Shown one piece after another: positions 1 to 11,500 of a DNA stretch of 64,000 bases; within the stretch, counting starts at the first letter, position 1; each line of letters starts with the position of its first letter. The notes under the pieces were generated by a model that made no database searches, was not told the origin of the DNA, and saw only the letters and a program-made list of their open reading frames with translations. Origin of the DNA: Voacanga thouarsii (Eukaryota > Streptophyta > Magnoliopsida > Gentianales > Apocynaceae); NCBI GenBank assembly GCA_026120185.1, contig JANUWF010001691.1, positions 725,326-789,325 of the forward strand. The letters are read 5' to 3'. The position numbers and the translations under genes were made by a program.

Positions 1-614
1 ATCATTGTTTAAGAATAAGAAAACAAAGGTAAAAGAAAGTACTCATAGACAAGCCTCCTTCCTCTTCTTTGAAGACTCTCCTGAGCAACCCTCTTTGAAT
101 GGCGAATCTCTCGTTCTTTGAGTGATTAGAATTTTTTATCTTGGAATCACTCCTCAATCTCTTGTGTTTTCTCTTGTTTTTATAGGCTTCTTTGATGCCA
201 AATTCATTTCTAGAGGAGTCTTGGCTGAGAAGGAATTAGAAAATACTGAAATTATTGAAAAATTCTCAAATTCGTGCACAGGATTTTCATGCTCCAGAGC
301 AGACCTAGCGTCGGGTCCCTTCACCCACCTGGTGCCAGGTATGTTCTATTTTCCTCCTTGAGTTTTTGGTCTATTTTCTCTGGACAGACTAGAATGGACC
401 TAGCGCCTGGTCCACTTGCCAGACTTAGCGCCAGGTGTGTGCTGGAAAATTCTACTTTTTGCTCAAAATAAATCTAAATCTGTACAAATTTGTCAAAAAC
501 ACTTTCTACAAATAAAATATTAAATATAAAGGAATATTCCTAGTTATTACAAAAAAAGTATTTCAATTTAATTTTAAATAACTAGGAAAATAATAATGAT
601 TTTAGCCCCTATCA
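1..614 (-). mobile_element. Athila-type 3' LTR, cut by the window start
   Basis: Read on the minus strand, the LTR starts at 614 with TGATAGGGGC and runs out of the window at 1. Positions 1-120 match, by eye, the plus strand at 3020-3140 and the minus strand at 19370-19480; all share the AGGCTTGTCTA block followed by a TTTGTTTTC stretch. A GC-rich cassette with GGCGC cores lies at about 295-445 inside an AT-rich surround. The purine tract just upstream on the minus strand marks this as a 3' LTR. The Athila assignment comes from the better preserved relative at 18575-24450, which has a tRNA-Asp primer site and Athila gag. Confidence 0.75.
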
Positions 615-630
615 TATACCCTCACACTTG
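615..630 (-). other. Polypurine tract of the Athila element
   Basis: The minus strand reads CAAGTGTGAGGGTATA directly against the LTR start TGATAGGG. The copy at 24451-24466 reads CTAAGTGTGGGGAATA in the same position. This tract would prime plus-strand DNA synthesis during reverse transcription. Confidence 0.7.
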
Positions 631-943
631 AACTTTTACTTATTCTCAAGCAAAAACACTTAAGCAAAGAAAATCATCAAGAAAACATAAGCTCTTTCTC
701 ATTCCAAAAAATTGAAACATAACATGGATTATAACTTGCCTTCAAACATTAGATCAAACTCTTGCCATTCATCAAACCGTTTAAAAACTATTCAAACTTT
801 GGAACATTTGACATGACATCACAAAACTCTTTAAGTTAAATTAATCACGTGTATACCGTAGTCTAAGAGAATTATTTCACATTCAATAAAAAATATAGAT
901 AACATGAATAACACAAATCAAGCTATCTACCAACTCAAGCTTT
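631..943 (-). mobile_element. Athila 3' noncoding region
   Basis: AT-rich sequence with no coding potential that I can recognise. It resembles the equivalent stretch at 24467-24700, including the CTCAAGCAAA block shortly after the polypurine tract. It ends where Copia gag sequence of the opposite strand begins near 944, so the Athila body is truncated here. Confidence 0.55.
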
Positions 944-1310
944 ATGAATCCAATAATTGCACAACTCACCAACAAAGTTCTTTCTCTCGAAATTATGGTT
1001 AGAAATTTTGATAATATGAAAAATAGAGTCGATGACCTCACCATATATATTGAAAAATTCACAAATCAAAAAAATAAATTGGAAAAATTACTTGGTGCAC
1101 AACACGTAGCTGGAAACCGAAATGGTCTAGGCTATAGGCATGATATCAAAGTTGGAAATTATAAATCCTACTTTGTAAAAGCTATTTCGTCATATATGAC
1201 ATATAGTTGTTGCATATATTGTTAAAAATTTAGACACAAATAATCTAAGTGTCATGTTAGGACGAAAGTGGAATCCGGTAAAAAAAAATAGTTTGGAAAG
1301 TTAAAGGAAC
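944..1310 (+). pseudogene. gag: Copia (SIRE-like) gag C-terminal fragment
   Basis: The frame opening at 944 encodes a coiled region (leucine/lysine-rich, about residues 10-50) followed by LLGAQ and GLGY blocks, an arrangement I know from gag of SIRE/Maximus-type Copia elements. At 1211-1252 lies a zinc knuckle spaced exactly CX2CX4HX4C (CIYC...H...C), but two positions inside it are stop codons. The N-terminal half of gag and everything upstream, including a 5' LTR, is missing: the fragment abuts Athila sequence of the other strand. The lineage call rests on recalled family features. Clearly non-functional. Confidence 0.65.
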
Positions 1311-1371
1311 TATTACTAACCCTCGTGGACCCAAGAAGGTATGGGTACTAAAAATAATTTTTTCATCTTAT

Positions 1372-1923
1372 GTGTTGGAACATTCATTGGATAAGATGAG
1401 CTCCATAAAGTGGTTTTTGGACAATGCATGCTCTAGGCACATGACTGGAAATGCCGGACTATTGGAAAACATTAAAGTCACAAATGATAGATTTGGTATA
1501 GTTGGAGACAAAAATAAGGGAATGATTCTTGGCATAGGTAATATTGGTAAGGGATCCTCTACTATTATCAAACAAGTGTTGCAAATTGATGAATTAAAGT
1601 ACAATCTACTAAGCGTCAATCAATTATTTGATAATGGCTACAAAGTTGTATTTGAAAAAGATTTTTACACTATTATGGATAGTTCCAGCAAGGAGACAAT
1701 TTTTATTGCTAACTATGTTAGAAATGTATATGTATTTTATCTTGATGATCTTATGACTCATGATATTAGATGCCCCTCTGTGAATGATAATGATAGCTAC
1801 ATTTGGCATAGAAGATTAGGCCATGTATTTATCGATTTGCTAAACAAATTATCCTCAAATGAGTTGATTAGAAAACTGCCCAAAATGAGATTTGATAAAA
1901 ACTGGGTGTGTGATGCTTGCTAA
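1372..1923 (+). pseudogene. pol: Copia protease and GAG-pre-integrase fragment
   Basis: The frame runs from a protease-like start, SIKWFLDNACSRHMTG, through LLSVNQL to the GAG-pre-integrase block YIWHRRLGH and an HHCC-type C-terminus. In Copia proteases the active site is normally D-S/T-G; here it reads D-N-A, so the enzyme would be inactive. The frame ends at 1923, where a stop falls just after VCDAC; the expected continuation (FGKQTKASF) is readable immediately downstream. It is collinear with the gag fragment upstream and the integrase downstream, so all three belong to one decayed SIRE-like polyprotein. Confidence 0.8.
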
Positions 1924-1962
1924 TTTGGAAAACAAACCAAAGCATCCTTTAAACACGAGAAA

Positions 1963-2631
1963 ATGATTTCAACATCCAAACATCTTAAACTCATATATAT
2001 GGATTTGTTTGGACCCATGAGGACCACTAGTCTTGGTAGTAAGAGGTATGCTTATGTACTTGTGGATGACTTCTCAAGATTCACTTGGACTTTATTTCTT
2101 GCTAAAAAATATGAAGCTTTCTTTGAATTTTCAAAACTACTCAAGCATTTTCATAATTCCCTTGGGTGCAAATTAATTTCAATTAGAAGTGACAATGGTA
2201 GAGAATTTTGCAACCATGACTTTACAAAATTATGTGATGAAAGTGGTGTTTTACACAATTTTTCAATAGCAAACACTCCTCAACAAAATGGTGTGGTTGA
2301 GAGGAAAAATAGAACTTTGCAAGAGATGGCAAGGTCAATGCGTTGTGAAAACTGCCTTCCAAAATATTTTTATGCTGAGGCTGTGAACATAGCCTGCTAC
2401 GTTGTCAATTGTGTTATGCTAAGACACTTTCTAAGGAAAACTCCTTTTGAACTCATATTTGACAATGTTCCATCTATTTCTTACTTTAAATTTTTCAACT
2501 ACAAATGTTTTGTCCTCAATACTCTAGACAATCTTGGAAAATTTCATTGCAAATCTGATGAGGCTATATTTCATGGATATTCTTCCAAAAAAAAGAATAT
2601 AGAGTGTACAATAAAAGAACTCTATGTGTAG
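1963..2631 (+). pseudogene. int: Copia integrase core fragment
   Basis: This is the rve-type integrase core that inserts cDNA into the genome. All three acidic positions of the D,D,E triad are visible: IYMDLFGP, RSDNGREF and NGVVERKNRT. A degraded C-terminal region follows (KTPFELIF, then a poor version of the KCxFxGYS block). The frame ends at 2631 and reverse transcriptase never follows, because an Athila LTR fragment of the same strand begins at about 2640. The element is therefore truncated on both sides: no LTRs, no RT and no RNase H. Confidence 0.85.
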
Positions 2632-2639
2632 AAGAATCT

Positions 2640-3531
2640 GTATATATTGCTTAGTGGCACGAACTTCGAGGCGACAAAAAATTATTGAACCAAGACCAAA
2701 CAGAACCGAACTGGGGCCGGCTACACTCTGGACAACATTGTGTGGAAATCAAGAAAAAATCGATGAACAACTGGAGAAACAGAACATAACCGGTGTCGGC
2801 TCTAGCAACCTAGGCGGCGCCGGCTGTGCCCTAAGGAAAAGATGAGATCTTGATTTTTCACGCGCTTTTTGGTAATCTGTGGAGTTTTAGTATCTTCCTA
2901 CTTCTACTTGGCCAAGAACCTTATACCAATGAGTTTAGACACTTCCTAAGCCTATAAATAGATGGAAAACATAAGAGAAAGGGAGAGAATTCATTGATCA
3001 TCATAGAACATCGCTCAAATCAAAAGTGGAATTCTCCAATTCAAGGAAGGTTGTGCAAAAAGGTCTTCAAAGGAAGAAGAATAAGGCTTGTCTATTAGTG
3101 CTTTCTTATACTTTGTTTTCTTTTTCTTGAACAATGATATGTTAATTTTTTTATTGTAATTTGACATTATTTTAGGTATTCATGATTTTTAGAGTTATTT
3201 GATCTTTTGATTAATTGGTTGTTTTTCTTGGTATTTAATTACTTGGGCGTATTACAAGATTAGTTGGTTGTTTCTTTTCATTTACTTGCTAGACCAAAGA
3301 GGTTGATGGTAGTTGCAATTGATTAATTTCATATTTGTTGACTGTTAACTTGCTAGACCAAAGAGGTTAATTGCTGAGAATTCAGTAATTAAAGGTTAAT
3401 TGATGTCTGCCAGACTAATGATTCATTGATTAATTTCATGCTTTAAATTTGCCAGACCAAGGAAATTTAATCAAGGATTGTGTTTAATGCGTCTTTTGGG
3501 TGAATTAGTTGAGATAGACCAAGTGATGCTA
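2640..3531 (+). mobile_element. Athila LTR fragment (plus orientation)
   Basis: The segment is homologous, in inverted orientation, to the LTR at 18575-24450. The block with GGCGCCGGCTGTGCCCT near 2812, the TTAGTATCTTCCTACTTC block near 2888, the TATAAATAG box near 2954 and the TTGCCAGACC-type repeats near 3330-3460 all reappear in order on the minus strand there. The start (TGATAGGG) and about 190 bp after it are missing. The 3' end is lost at 3531, where Copia-2 LTR sequence begins. It lacks the TGL insertion of its relative and so serves as an internal empty-site reference. Confidence 0.75.
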
Positions 3532-4815
3532 ATTGTAATTGAACCCATAAAGATTATAGGCTTGGGTTCTTTTAATTGTAATTGAACCCAAAAAGATTCA
3601 ACAATTATAATTTCACCCCATTAATTATAACACTTTATAATTAGTCCACAATTACGATTTCTTCTCACAAACTAACTCTATAATATTATCATATAATAGA
3701 TTGAGTATCAATGCCTCTATTGTGTGTAACCTATTAGGTTTTTCAGTTTATTAGTAGCTAATATGAATTAATTCTATCACTATAGAATTAATAATCTTTA
3801 CTAATTTGAATTAACTTATTAATTCTAATTAGGATTAATTTATTAATTTTCTAATTAATAAATTTATATTTAGCAATTCAAGAGCAGCATCTAGCATGCA
3901 TCATGACCACCTAAAAGTCTAGAAAATCATGTCGCTTGACATGAAGCTTTCAATAGAAAAATATCAGTGCAATAAACTCCTTTCATCATGCTATATCTCA
4001 TTCAATTTAGAGTATAAAATTAGTGACAATTCCTTCCAGAATATAATTAATTCTAGTATGAAGTAATTTGTACTTGTTCTAGAATCTATTACTCAATACG
4101 TGTATCAATTGGAACTATATCTAATACAAAGTCACCTTAGCCAAGAACTTCTTGAGTAATAATTTCATACAAGTGGCCACGAGATATACACCCTAACTAT
4201 TAGGAGTGATGAATTCTTTATTGACCCTCTCAATTGCTTTCATTTACTTTATGTTATACCCAATATCTATCCTATAGGAACCCCCAGATAAGACTCCAAA
4301 GATTAGAATCAAAGTACAAAGCTTGGCAAACAAAGTACTTTGGAGATATCAAGTCTAAGGATACTTGCACATTTGTTATAATGAAATTTTATTACTGGCA
4401 CTAAATAGCTATCCATGTGATTATCTCATAGCTAGGTCATCAATGAACTTGTTCGAATAACAAACATTTACATGTTAACTTTGAGTATCACAATACTCAC
4501 GGATATAAGAATCACCGCTTGATCAAATTAGGAAGTATAACACGTACTAGTCTTTGCCCATTAATGATGTCCTATCTCATTAATACTATGACTAGGGTTA
4601 ATTTAAGCATAAGTACTACATAGTGTAGTAATCTCACATTATAATCTCTTTCATAATTTCTTGAATACTATACTTTGTACTTAGGACTTTATCTAACAAT
4701 TTTATAAACATATACGCAAAATGATTAATTAAACTACAAGATAAATAATGTCATTTATTAAAAAATGTGTAAAATACATTGCACAAATTATTGGCTCTAA
4801 AGCACAACTCTAACA
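3532..4815 (-). repeat. Copia-2 3' LTR (3' end truncated)
   Basis: The minus strand starts TGTTAGAGTTGTGC at 4815, parallel to TGTTAGTGTTGTGCC at 63534 and TGTTAGTGCTATGCC at 30285. Positions 3540-4660 align by eye with 14690-15800, the other LTR of the same element, including TTCTATCACTATAGAATT and the AAAAATATCAGTG block. The final part of the LTR is missing because Athila LTR sequence abuts at 3531. Confidence 0.85.
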
Positions 4816-4830
4816 ATCACCCACTTGCAC
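4816..4830 (-). other. Copia-2 polypurine tract
   Basis: Minus strand GTGCAAGTGGGTGAT lies immediately before the LTR start. Copia-3 has the near-identical GTGCAAGTGGGAGAT at 49369-49383, also directly before its 3' LTR. Confidence 0.8.
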
Positions 4831-4831
4831 T

Positions 4832-5600
4832 AGACCCAATCATTCATGTATGTAATACCGAATAACTGAACATGACTATCATGTTTCTTTTGAGATAATA
4901 CCTTAGCCAGTAGATCAGCTATGTTCTGATCTATAAGAACTCTCTCTATCTTTACATCTTTTCTATCAATGATTTCTCTAATCAAATTATAATGCCTAAG
5001 TACATGCTTGGATCATTGATGAGACTGTGATTTTTTTGCTTCTGCAATGGTTCCTTTGTTATCACAATATAAGGGTATTAGATCAACAATGCTAGGTACC
5101 ACTCCTAATTTCGTAATGAACTTCTTAATTTAGACCGCCTATTTAGTTGCTTTGAAAGCTGCTATGTACTCAGCTTCAGTGGTTGAGTCAGCAGTTATGT
5201 CTTATTTGGAACTTTTCCAACTAACTACCTCACTGTTAAAAGTAAATACATAGCCTGATTATAACTTGTAATCATCCTTATTAGATTAAAAACTGTCATC
5301 AGTATACTCTATGATTTGTAAGTCACCATTTTCATATACCCAAAATACATCATTAACTCTTCTTAAGTACTTAAGGATATTTTTTACAGCTACCTAATAA
5401 CCTTCTCTAGGGTCAGATTGGCATCTGCTCGTCAAACTAAGAGCACATGATACATCAGGCCCAATATATATCATAACATACATGATAGAACTAATTACCA
5501 AAGTATATAGTATCTTACTCATGTGATCTCTTTCATCTTATATGTTAGGACATAGAGATTTTGAAAAGCTTATCCCATAGGTCATGGGTAAGAATCCCTT
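4832..5600 (-). pseudogene. pol: Copia-2 RT C-terminus and RNase H (decayed)
   Basis: Reading the minus strand gives a broken version of the Copia RNase H region: a KYLRR-type block near 5370, EYTDDSF near 5310, then SWKSSK, a TTEAEYIAA block near 5170, LYCDNKGTIA near 5070 and a terminal FGITYMNDW near 4845. The same blocks, in better condition, occur at 62940-63519 in Copia-4. Several in-frame stops are visible (for example after DDSF and in the SSK region). RNase H would degrade the RNA strand during reverse transcription; this copy cannot. Confidence 0.75.
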
Positions 5601-5606
5601 CTTGGA

Positions 5607-6080
5607 TTAATCTATGCTAAACCTCTTTAGCACTTTGTCTATGTATGTAAACTGTGAAAGATCAAGCAACATCTTTGATCTATCTCTATAGATCTTTATT
5701 CCTATAATATAGGTTACTTTTTCAAGATCTTTTATTGAGAATTTCTTTGATAACCAAATTTTAACTAATTGTAGAATAAAGACATCATTTCCTATTAATA
5801 ATATTTCATCTACATATAGTAATAGAAAAACAATTACTAGGAGTATCATAACGAATTTTAGCATTTCCACTGGTGAAAAAGTTTTGTCATAATCAATACC
5901 TTGTTGTTGATGGTAACCTTTTTGTAACCAGTTGTGTTTTATAGGTAATTACTTTATCATCCATGCTAATTTTCTTCTTGAAAACCCATTTGCACCCTAT
6001 GGGTATTATCCCTTCAGGTAGATTAACTAAAGTCCAAAATTGGTTATCATACATGGAATCTATTTTTGGCTTCATGGTTT
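5607..6080 (-). pseudogene. pol: Copia-2 reverse transcriptase with internal deletion
   Basis: The N-terminal RT block CKWVFKKK lies near 5980. After TFSPVEMLKF (about 5870-5840) the sequence jumps directly to FLLLYVDEILLIGND. Against Copia-4, roughly 280 bp are absent here, including the block that carries the first catalytic aspartate (MDV.TAFLN at 62275 in Copia-4). The catalytic YVDD motif also reads YVDE. A stop and frame loss separate the two readable parts. The polymerase is dead by deletion as well as by point change. Confidence 0.8.
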
Positions 6081-7290
6081 CAAGCTATAAGTCAGATTCT
6101 GAACTTCTCAAAACATTCATGTAAGTGGTATGCTCATCTTTTTCTATGCGCAATACGTCATTCTGATCACTTATGAGAAATCCATATCTCTCAGGTGCCA
6201 CACGTATCCTACTTGATCTACAAGATTCATATATTTTAGAAGATTCGTCTATTTTTTTCAATAGACTCGAGATCAACTGGTTGATCCTTATTTGCTTTTG
6301 CTTCTTGAACTTCACTAAGTTCAATTTTACTTCTACTATCTCCTTTAAGCATTACTTCCTTCTTTAAAAATATAACATACCTTGAAACAAACACTTTATT
6401 TTTTAAAGGGAGATAGAAATAATATCAATATGATTCTTTTAGATATCCAACAAACAAACACCTGTCAAACTTATTCTATAACTTATCTGACTTTGTCCTC
6501 TTCACATAAGTAGGACATCTCCAAATTCTCAAATGAGCTAATTTTGATATCTTACCAAGAAATAACTCATAAGGGATAGAAAAAACCGTCTTTGATGGAA
6601 CTCTGTTTAGAATATAAATAGTAATTTCCAATGCATATCCCTAAAATGATTTTGATAGATTTGCAAAAGCTATCATGGATTGAACCATATTGAATAAAGT
6701 TCATTCCTCCTTTCAGATACACCATTATGTTGAGGTGTATGCAGTAGAATCTATTGAGATTATATCCCATTATCTCCAAGATAAACTTGAAACTCTTAGC
6801 TTAAGTATTCACCTTCTCAGATTGGATCTTAAAATTGTAATACTCCTACCAAGTTGTTTTTCTACTTTATTCCTGAATTCTTTGAACTTATCAAAGGTTT
6901 TAGATTTTTATTTCATTAAAAACAAATGCCTATATCAAGAATAATCATCAATAAAGATAATGAAGTATTAATATCCTCCTCTTACTTGTAATGTCATTGG
7001 TCTAGATACATCAATATGTATTAGTTCCAATAATTGCTTAGCACTTTCTCCATTCTTAGAAAAAGATAGCAAGCAAAATTCACAAATTTCATATGATTCA
7101 AAATCAAATGAACTAAAGTTACCACACTTGAGTAACTTAGAAATGCGATTTTCATTTACACCTTCTAAACGACAATGCCATAAGCAAAATAGTTCCGTGC
7201 TATCTTTTCTTAGTTTCTTATTGTTTATATTGAGAACTTGATTATCCTTGTCAAAAACATACAAACCATTCATCAAAATTGTAGTACCAT
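6081..7290 (-). pseudogene. int: Copia-2 integrase region (decayed)
   Basis: Minus-strand reading starts with the GAG-pre-integrase block (LWHCRLEGVNENR, normally WHxRLGH) near 7180 and LELIHIDVSRP near 7015, which keeps the first integrase aspartate. The second and third acidic blocks are wrecked (ILRSN where IRSD is expected; ERRN unreadable in frame). Later blocks ILNRVPSK, CLFVGY and the linker SKIELSEVQE (about 6310) match Copia-4 at 61450-61770. At least eight stops or frame changes. Most other open frames in this interval are chance frames. Confidence 0.75.
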
Positions 7291-7783
7291 AATAGATATC
7301 ATAAAATGAAAATGAACAGCTTTTATTCTTAAAAATTAAATGAAGTCAAAGTAAATTTAAACAAGCAACTGAGATAATATTTTTAAGTAAAACTGGTACA
7401 AAATAACAATTTTCTAGTTCTAGAATCATTCCGAAAGGCAAGTATAGATGACAAGTCCCTATAGTAAGTGCAACAACCTTTACTCCATTTACAGTGCGTA
7501 GGTCTACATCACCTCGCTAAAGCTTCCTACTACTCTTTAAGCCCTATAAATTATTACACATATGAGATCCACATGCAGTATACAGTACTCATATCTCATT
7601 ATTAAGGGCAATATTAATCTCAATCATAAGCATACCAAGAGTAAAAGCAGAAGTGCTTGTAAACCTCTAGGTAGCTCTTGCAGTTGCGCCTACTATAGCC
7701 TATTTTTCCACAATATTGATGTCGTCCCTTGGTGGATGTCTCATTCTTCTTGATTCTACCTTTTGGTTTTGCTTTCTTGCTTG

Positions 7784-7821
<38 letters not shown>

Positions 7822-8471
7822 TAAGTATTTTTCCTTTTAAAATTTGAAGAATCAACCAACATAATTGTATTATTTTCCTTTTTCATAGTACTTTCTGCAG
7901 TCTTGAGAAGGTTGATCAATTTAGGTCAAGTTGATTCAATCTTGTTCATTTGGTAGTTTATCACCAATTGTGAAAACCTAGCTAGAAAAAATTAAAGAAT
8001 TAAGTCTTTACTTAATTCATGATCCATAGTAAACCCAAGTGATCCAAACTTCTCAATTAAGCCCTACCTTTTTAGTCTGTGTCTTGCTACTAAAGCACCT
8101 TCTCCCATCTTGTAACAAAATAATTGTTTAGAGATCTTATATCTCTCCATTCGAGCTTGTTTATCAAATAATTCCCTAAGATGGAAGATAATAGATTAAG
8201 CATCCATATGCTTATGTTATTTTTGCAGCTCAAAGTTCGATGCAGCCATGATACAAAATGTTGTGTTGGTGTCCTCTTTGTACTTCTTATAGGCATCATT
8301 CGCAACCATAGGAGCATCAACTATTGGAGCTAGTGGAATAAGAGTATCTAGTATGTAGAGCAACTTTTCAGATTTCAAAATGATTCTGAAATTCCTATAC
8401 TAGTCCAGAAAATTAAATTCATTCAGCTTGTTCAGTTTCAAAATGCTACATAAGTTTAAGTTTGTTGTCAT
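7291..8471 (-). pseudogene. gag: Copia-2 gag and protease (decayed)
   Basis: The reading starts at an ATG at 8471 giving MTTNLNLCSIL, parallel to MSTNLNLCSIL at 59590 in Copia-4. UBN2-type gag blocks follow: LESEKLLYILDT-like residues, HLRELFDKQ, RYKISKQLFC and MNKIEST. A poly-lysine linker is encoded by an AAG repeat (7788-7820). A damaged zinc knuckle follows near 7695 (YCGKIGYSRRNC: the first cysteine and the histidine are lost). A weak protease with LLKNIISV follows near 7380. Several stops are visible. Gag would form the virus-like particle. Confidence 0.75.
7788..7820 (-). repeat. (AAG)n repeat in the gag lysine linker
   Basis: About eleven CTT triplets on the plus strand, reading as consecutive lysine codons in the minus-strand gag frame. 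Copia-4 has lysine-rich residues at the same place (60230-60300) but with mixed codons, so the pure triplet run here is a secondary expansion. Confidence 0.8.
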
Positions 8472-8541
8472 TCTGCAAATGACCTAGATGAAATATAAGA
8501 GATATTAGACTATGTATATGCACATGAAATGCAATTAATTA

Positions 8542-11500
8542 TGTGAAACCCCACCTAAAACCAACCCTAGAGTAAGGGGCTCGGGAATGCATATCATATT
8601 ATTTTGCATGAAATATATTTTTTTGAATGATTTTATATGCTTTAGAATCGTGGATTATAGGTTTAAATAGTTGGTTATGCTTGTTGAGTAGGAGGGGTAA
8701 AATGGTAATTTTTGCTTGAGGTCAGAATAGGAAGATAACTTGAGGAGTAGATAAGAAAAATATGTGGGTGAGAAAATAAGAACAAGAGTTGTTGTGGTTT
8801 AGTAGTTAGAGTCTTGGAATTAATCTCTAAGGTCATGAGTTCAAATCCCATCATTTAAGCTTTTACCATGATTATCTTAATTAAGTTTGAATTTTTGTTT
8901 TCTTGCATTCCATGAAAATAGGAATAATTGTCTTAAGGGAGACATGAAGAGAATGTCCTAATCTTATCCTCATGTCCTAGAAGAATTCTTGTCCAATTTA
9001 TTACCTCTAGCTTTGTCCTAGCATTTTCATAATTCAAATGAACTAAAATCCATTAAATCTTTTTCTTTGAATTCCAAAAAAAATTCTGTGATAATTTCTT
9101 CCCCTTGAATTTTGAAAATCAGCTTTGGGGAAGGGAGGTTGACCGAAAATAGGAGGGGAAATAGGAAGGGTTCCAAGAGAAAATCAATCACCATGGAAGG
9201 ACCTTCAAATCTATCTTCATGTTGTTCATGCTTTAGTGGTAAGAAATCTGGAAATTTTCCAGATTTGTTGCAGACCTTTTCTTCGAAAATTCAGGCCATA
9301 AACTCATTCATTTGCTTCCCAGAAAATGGTCATTTCAAGTGGCTTGGAAGCTGGAAAAAATGTGCAATTTTCGGACTGCACAAAACAGCACCAAACCAGA
9401 AAAATTTTCTGGGCAATTCGCAGCTCTTCATCAAAGAAATGAAGCTGTTTTTAGTTCATCTTCAAGCCAGCAAACTCCTCTGTATTTGTCCATAAATGAG
9501 GCTGAAAAACCACCCTTGGAAGACCCTCAAACAATCCTAAAGAACCCCTGAAAAACCGAGCCAAAAGAGTGCGAAAATCCTGCACCAAAATTCTGCAATT
9601 TTTCGGAAAACCATGAACACTTGAGATCAGAATTTTCCAGCCTTGTTCCTTCTAGCCTAAGACCGAAAATCATCTTCAATCTCTGTAGAATTGAGCCTTG
9701 CTCAGCTATACGCTGATCACCATTAAACCCACACTTACCTTGAAGCATAAGGACTCCATAGCTACACCACAAAACACTCCTAAGATCACTCCATTCAACC
9801 TCCATTTGAACTTCAAATAATTTCAGCATTTCACTCCCATAAATCACTCTTGCATTAAGCTGAATTAACCAGAATTTCCTTTGCCTTTAAGGACTGAATT
9901 TCAGCCAGCCTTGAGCAACATTAAACCTCAGTCATTTCAGCAAGACAACCTTGCTTCAGCTGACACCATTAAAGTCCATAGACACCTCTCTTGATCAAAC
10001 ACCATAGCTGATCTTTTACCTTAAACATCTCCACCATTTCCTCCATTTAAATTTCAAATAAAATCTGATTTCTCTCTCTCACAAAGCTGAAAACCGAAAC
10101 CCTCAATCACACCCTACCATTCGGCCAGCCTTCTAGCAGAAATCGTGCAGCACTTCTTATAATTTCTCTCCATTTTCACCTACAACACCAAGAACACACA
10201 CTAAACTTTTTCAAGCCTAAACCTACTCTAAACACCTCCAATCACTCTCAAATACTCCAGATCATCTCTACTTAATCCCTAGACTTCATTTCTGCCATTT
10301 ATAACACGAAATCTCGCAAACAAGAATTTTCAACCGGATCAAAAATCAGTTTTTCTTGAAGACCTCAAGAACATCAACAAGGTAAAACAAGAACAACCTT
10401 CTTGTTCATCTTCTTCCATTCAATTCTTAATACACCTATCTAATGCTCTCTTTCTCTTTCTCTCTCTCTCTCTCTCTCACTCTCTTCTAACCGAAATGGT
10501 TGATCAAACCATCAACCATGGATGTTGTTTCGTTAGACCATTCAAGTCATTCCATCGCGCGTGGACCTTCTTTTGTCTTCATCAAAGGACTCGACAATCA
10601 AGTATTCATTCTTAAATTTCTCTTATTAAATTCTGAAATCATGTCTCCTAGATGATGATAGAGAAATGGAATATGATTGGGAGATTGAGTATATGCATGC
10701 GGATTAGGGGGATGAAGTTATGACATGATGATGGTTGTATTTGACTAGGATGTATGTGTTTTCCTTTCGAATCAATATATGTTCTTCATGGTTGATGAAT
10801 TTAATGGATGTTGAAGCATGATTAGATATTATGACACCAAAGGTGATTAGGCTTTTATGATCTTATTTTCTATGGAAACCATGATTGATGATTATGCTTA
10901 GTAGGATTTTTGGCCATGTGATAGTATGAGATAGTTCAAGTGTTTGTTCATGAATAGATTAATTTCTTGTCTGATGATGGAGAATGGGATCATGAATCTT
11001 TTCTAGCAATAGGAAGACCATGATGTAAGATTATTTTCTTGTTAATTCTAAGTTACATTCATCAACAAATTTTATTACATGAATTAAAATTACTACTATA
11101 TTTTTCTTCAAAAAATTCAAAACACTAGGGGATTTGGATTAGAATATTAAATCAAACTATTAATATTTTTATTAAACAAAAATTTAAAATAATTTATTAA
11201 TAAATTTTAATTATTATTAATTATTTATTATCTCTTCGAAATTAATTAAAAATTATTATTTATTTATAATAAAGATATTTTTAAATTACCATATCTTAAT
11301 AGTAAATAAGACTTAATAATATTTAAAATTCAAACCTTGGTTTATTTATTAATAATAACACTCAAGAATTATTATTTGAGTCTATAATTTATTAACAATT
11401 ATTTTAGAACCCCTAGTTATTTCAACCTATCAAACTAGACTTATTTTATAAAATTCTTCAGCATCTAGCCTTAAAGCTTAGGACATTAAGGTCATGGTTA

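Noticed and set aside
3300..3470. Repeated TTGCTAGACCAAAGAGGTTA / TTGCCAGACCAAGG units as a CRISPR-like or satellite array
   Set aside because: Only three to four diverged units with irregular spacing; they are an internal feature of the Athila LTR, also present at 19050-19210.
8788..8854. Possible tRNA gene
   Set aside because: A and B boxes are present but no seven-pair acceptor stem closes and the anticodon arm is irregular; kept only as a tRNA-like element.
9112..9847. Open frames inside TGL-1 (and similar ones at 22541-23246 and 43418-44349)
   Set aside because: They lie in homologous parts of the element family but the reading frames are not shared between copies.
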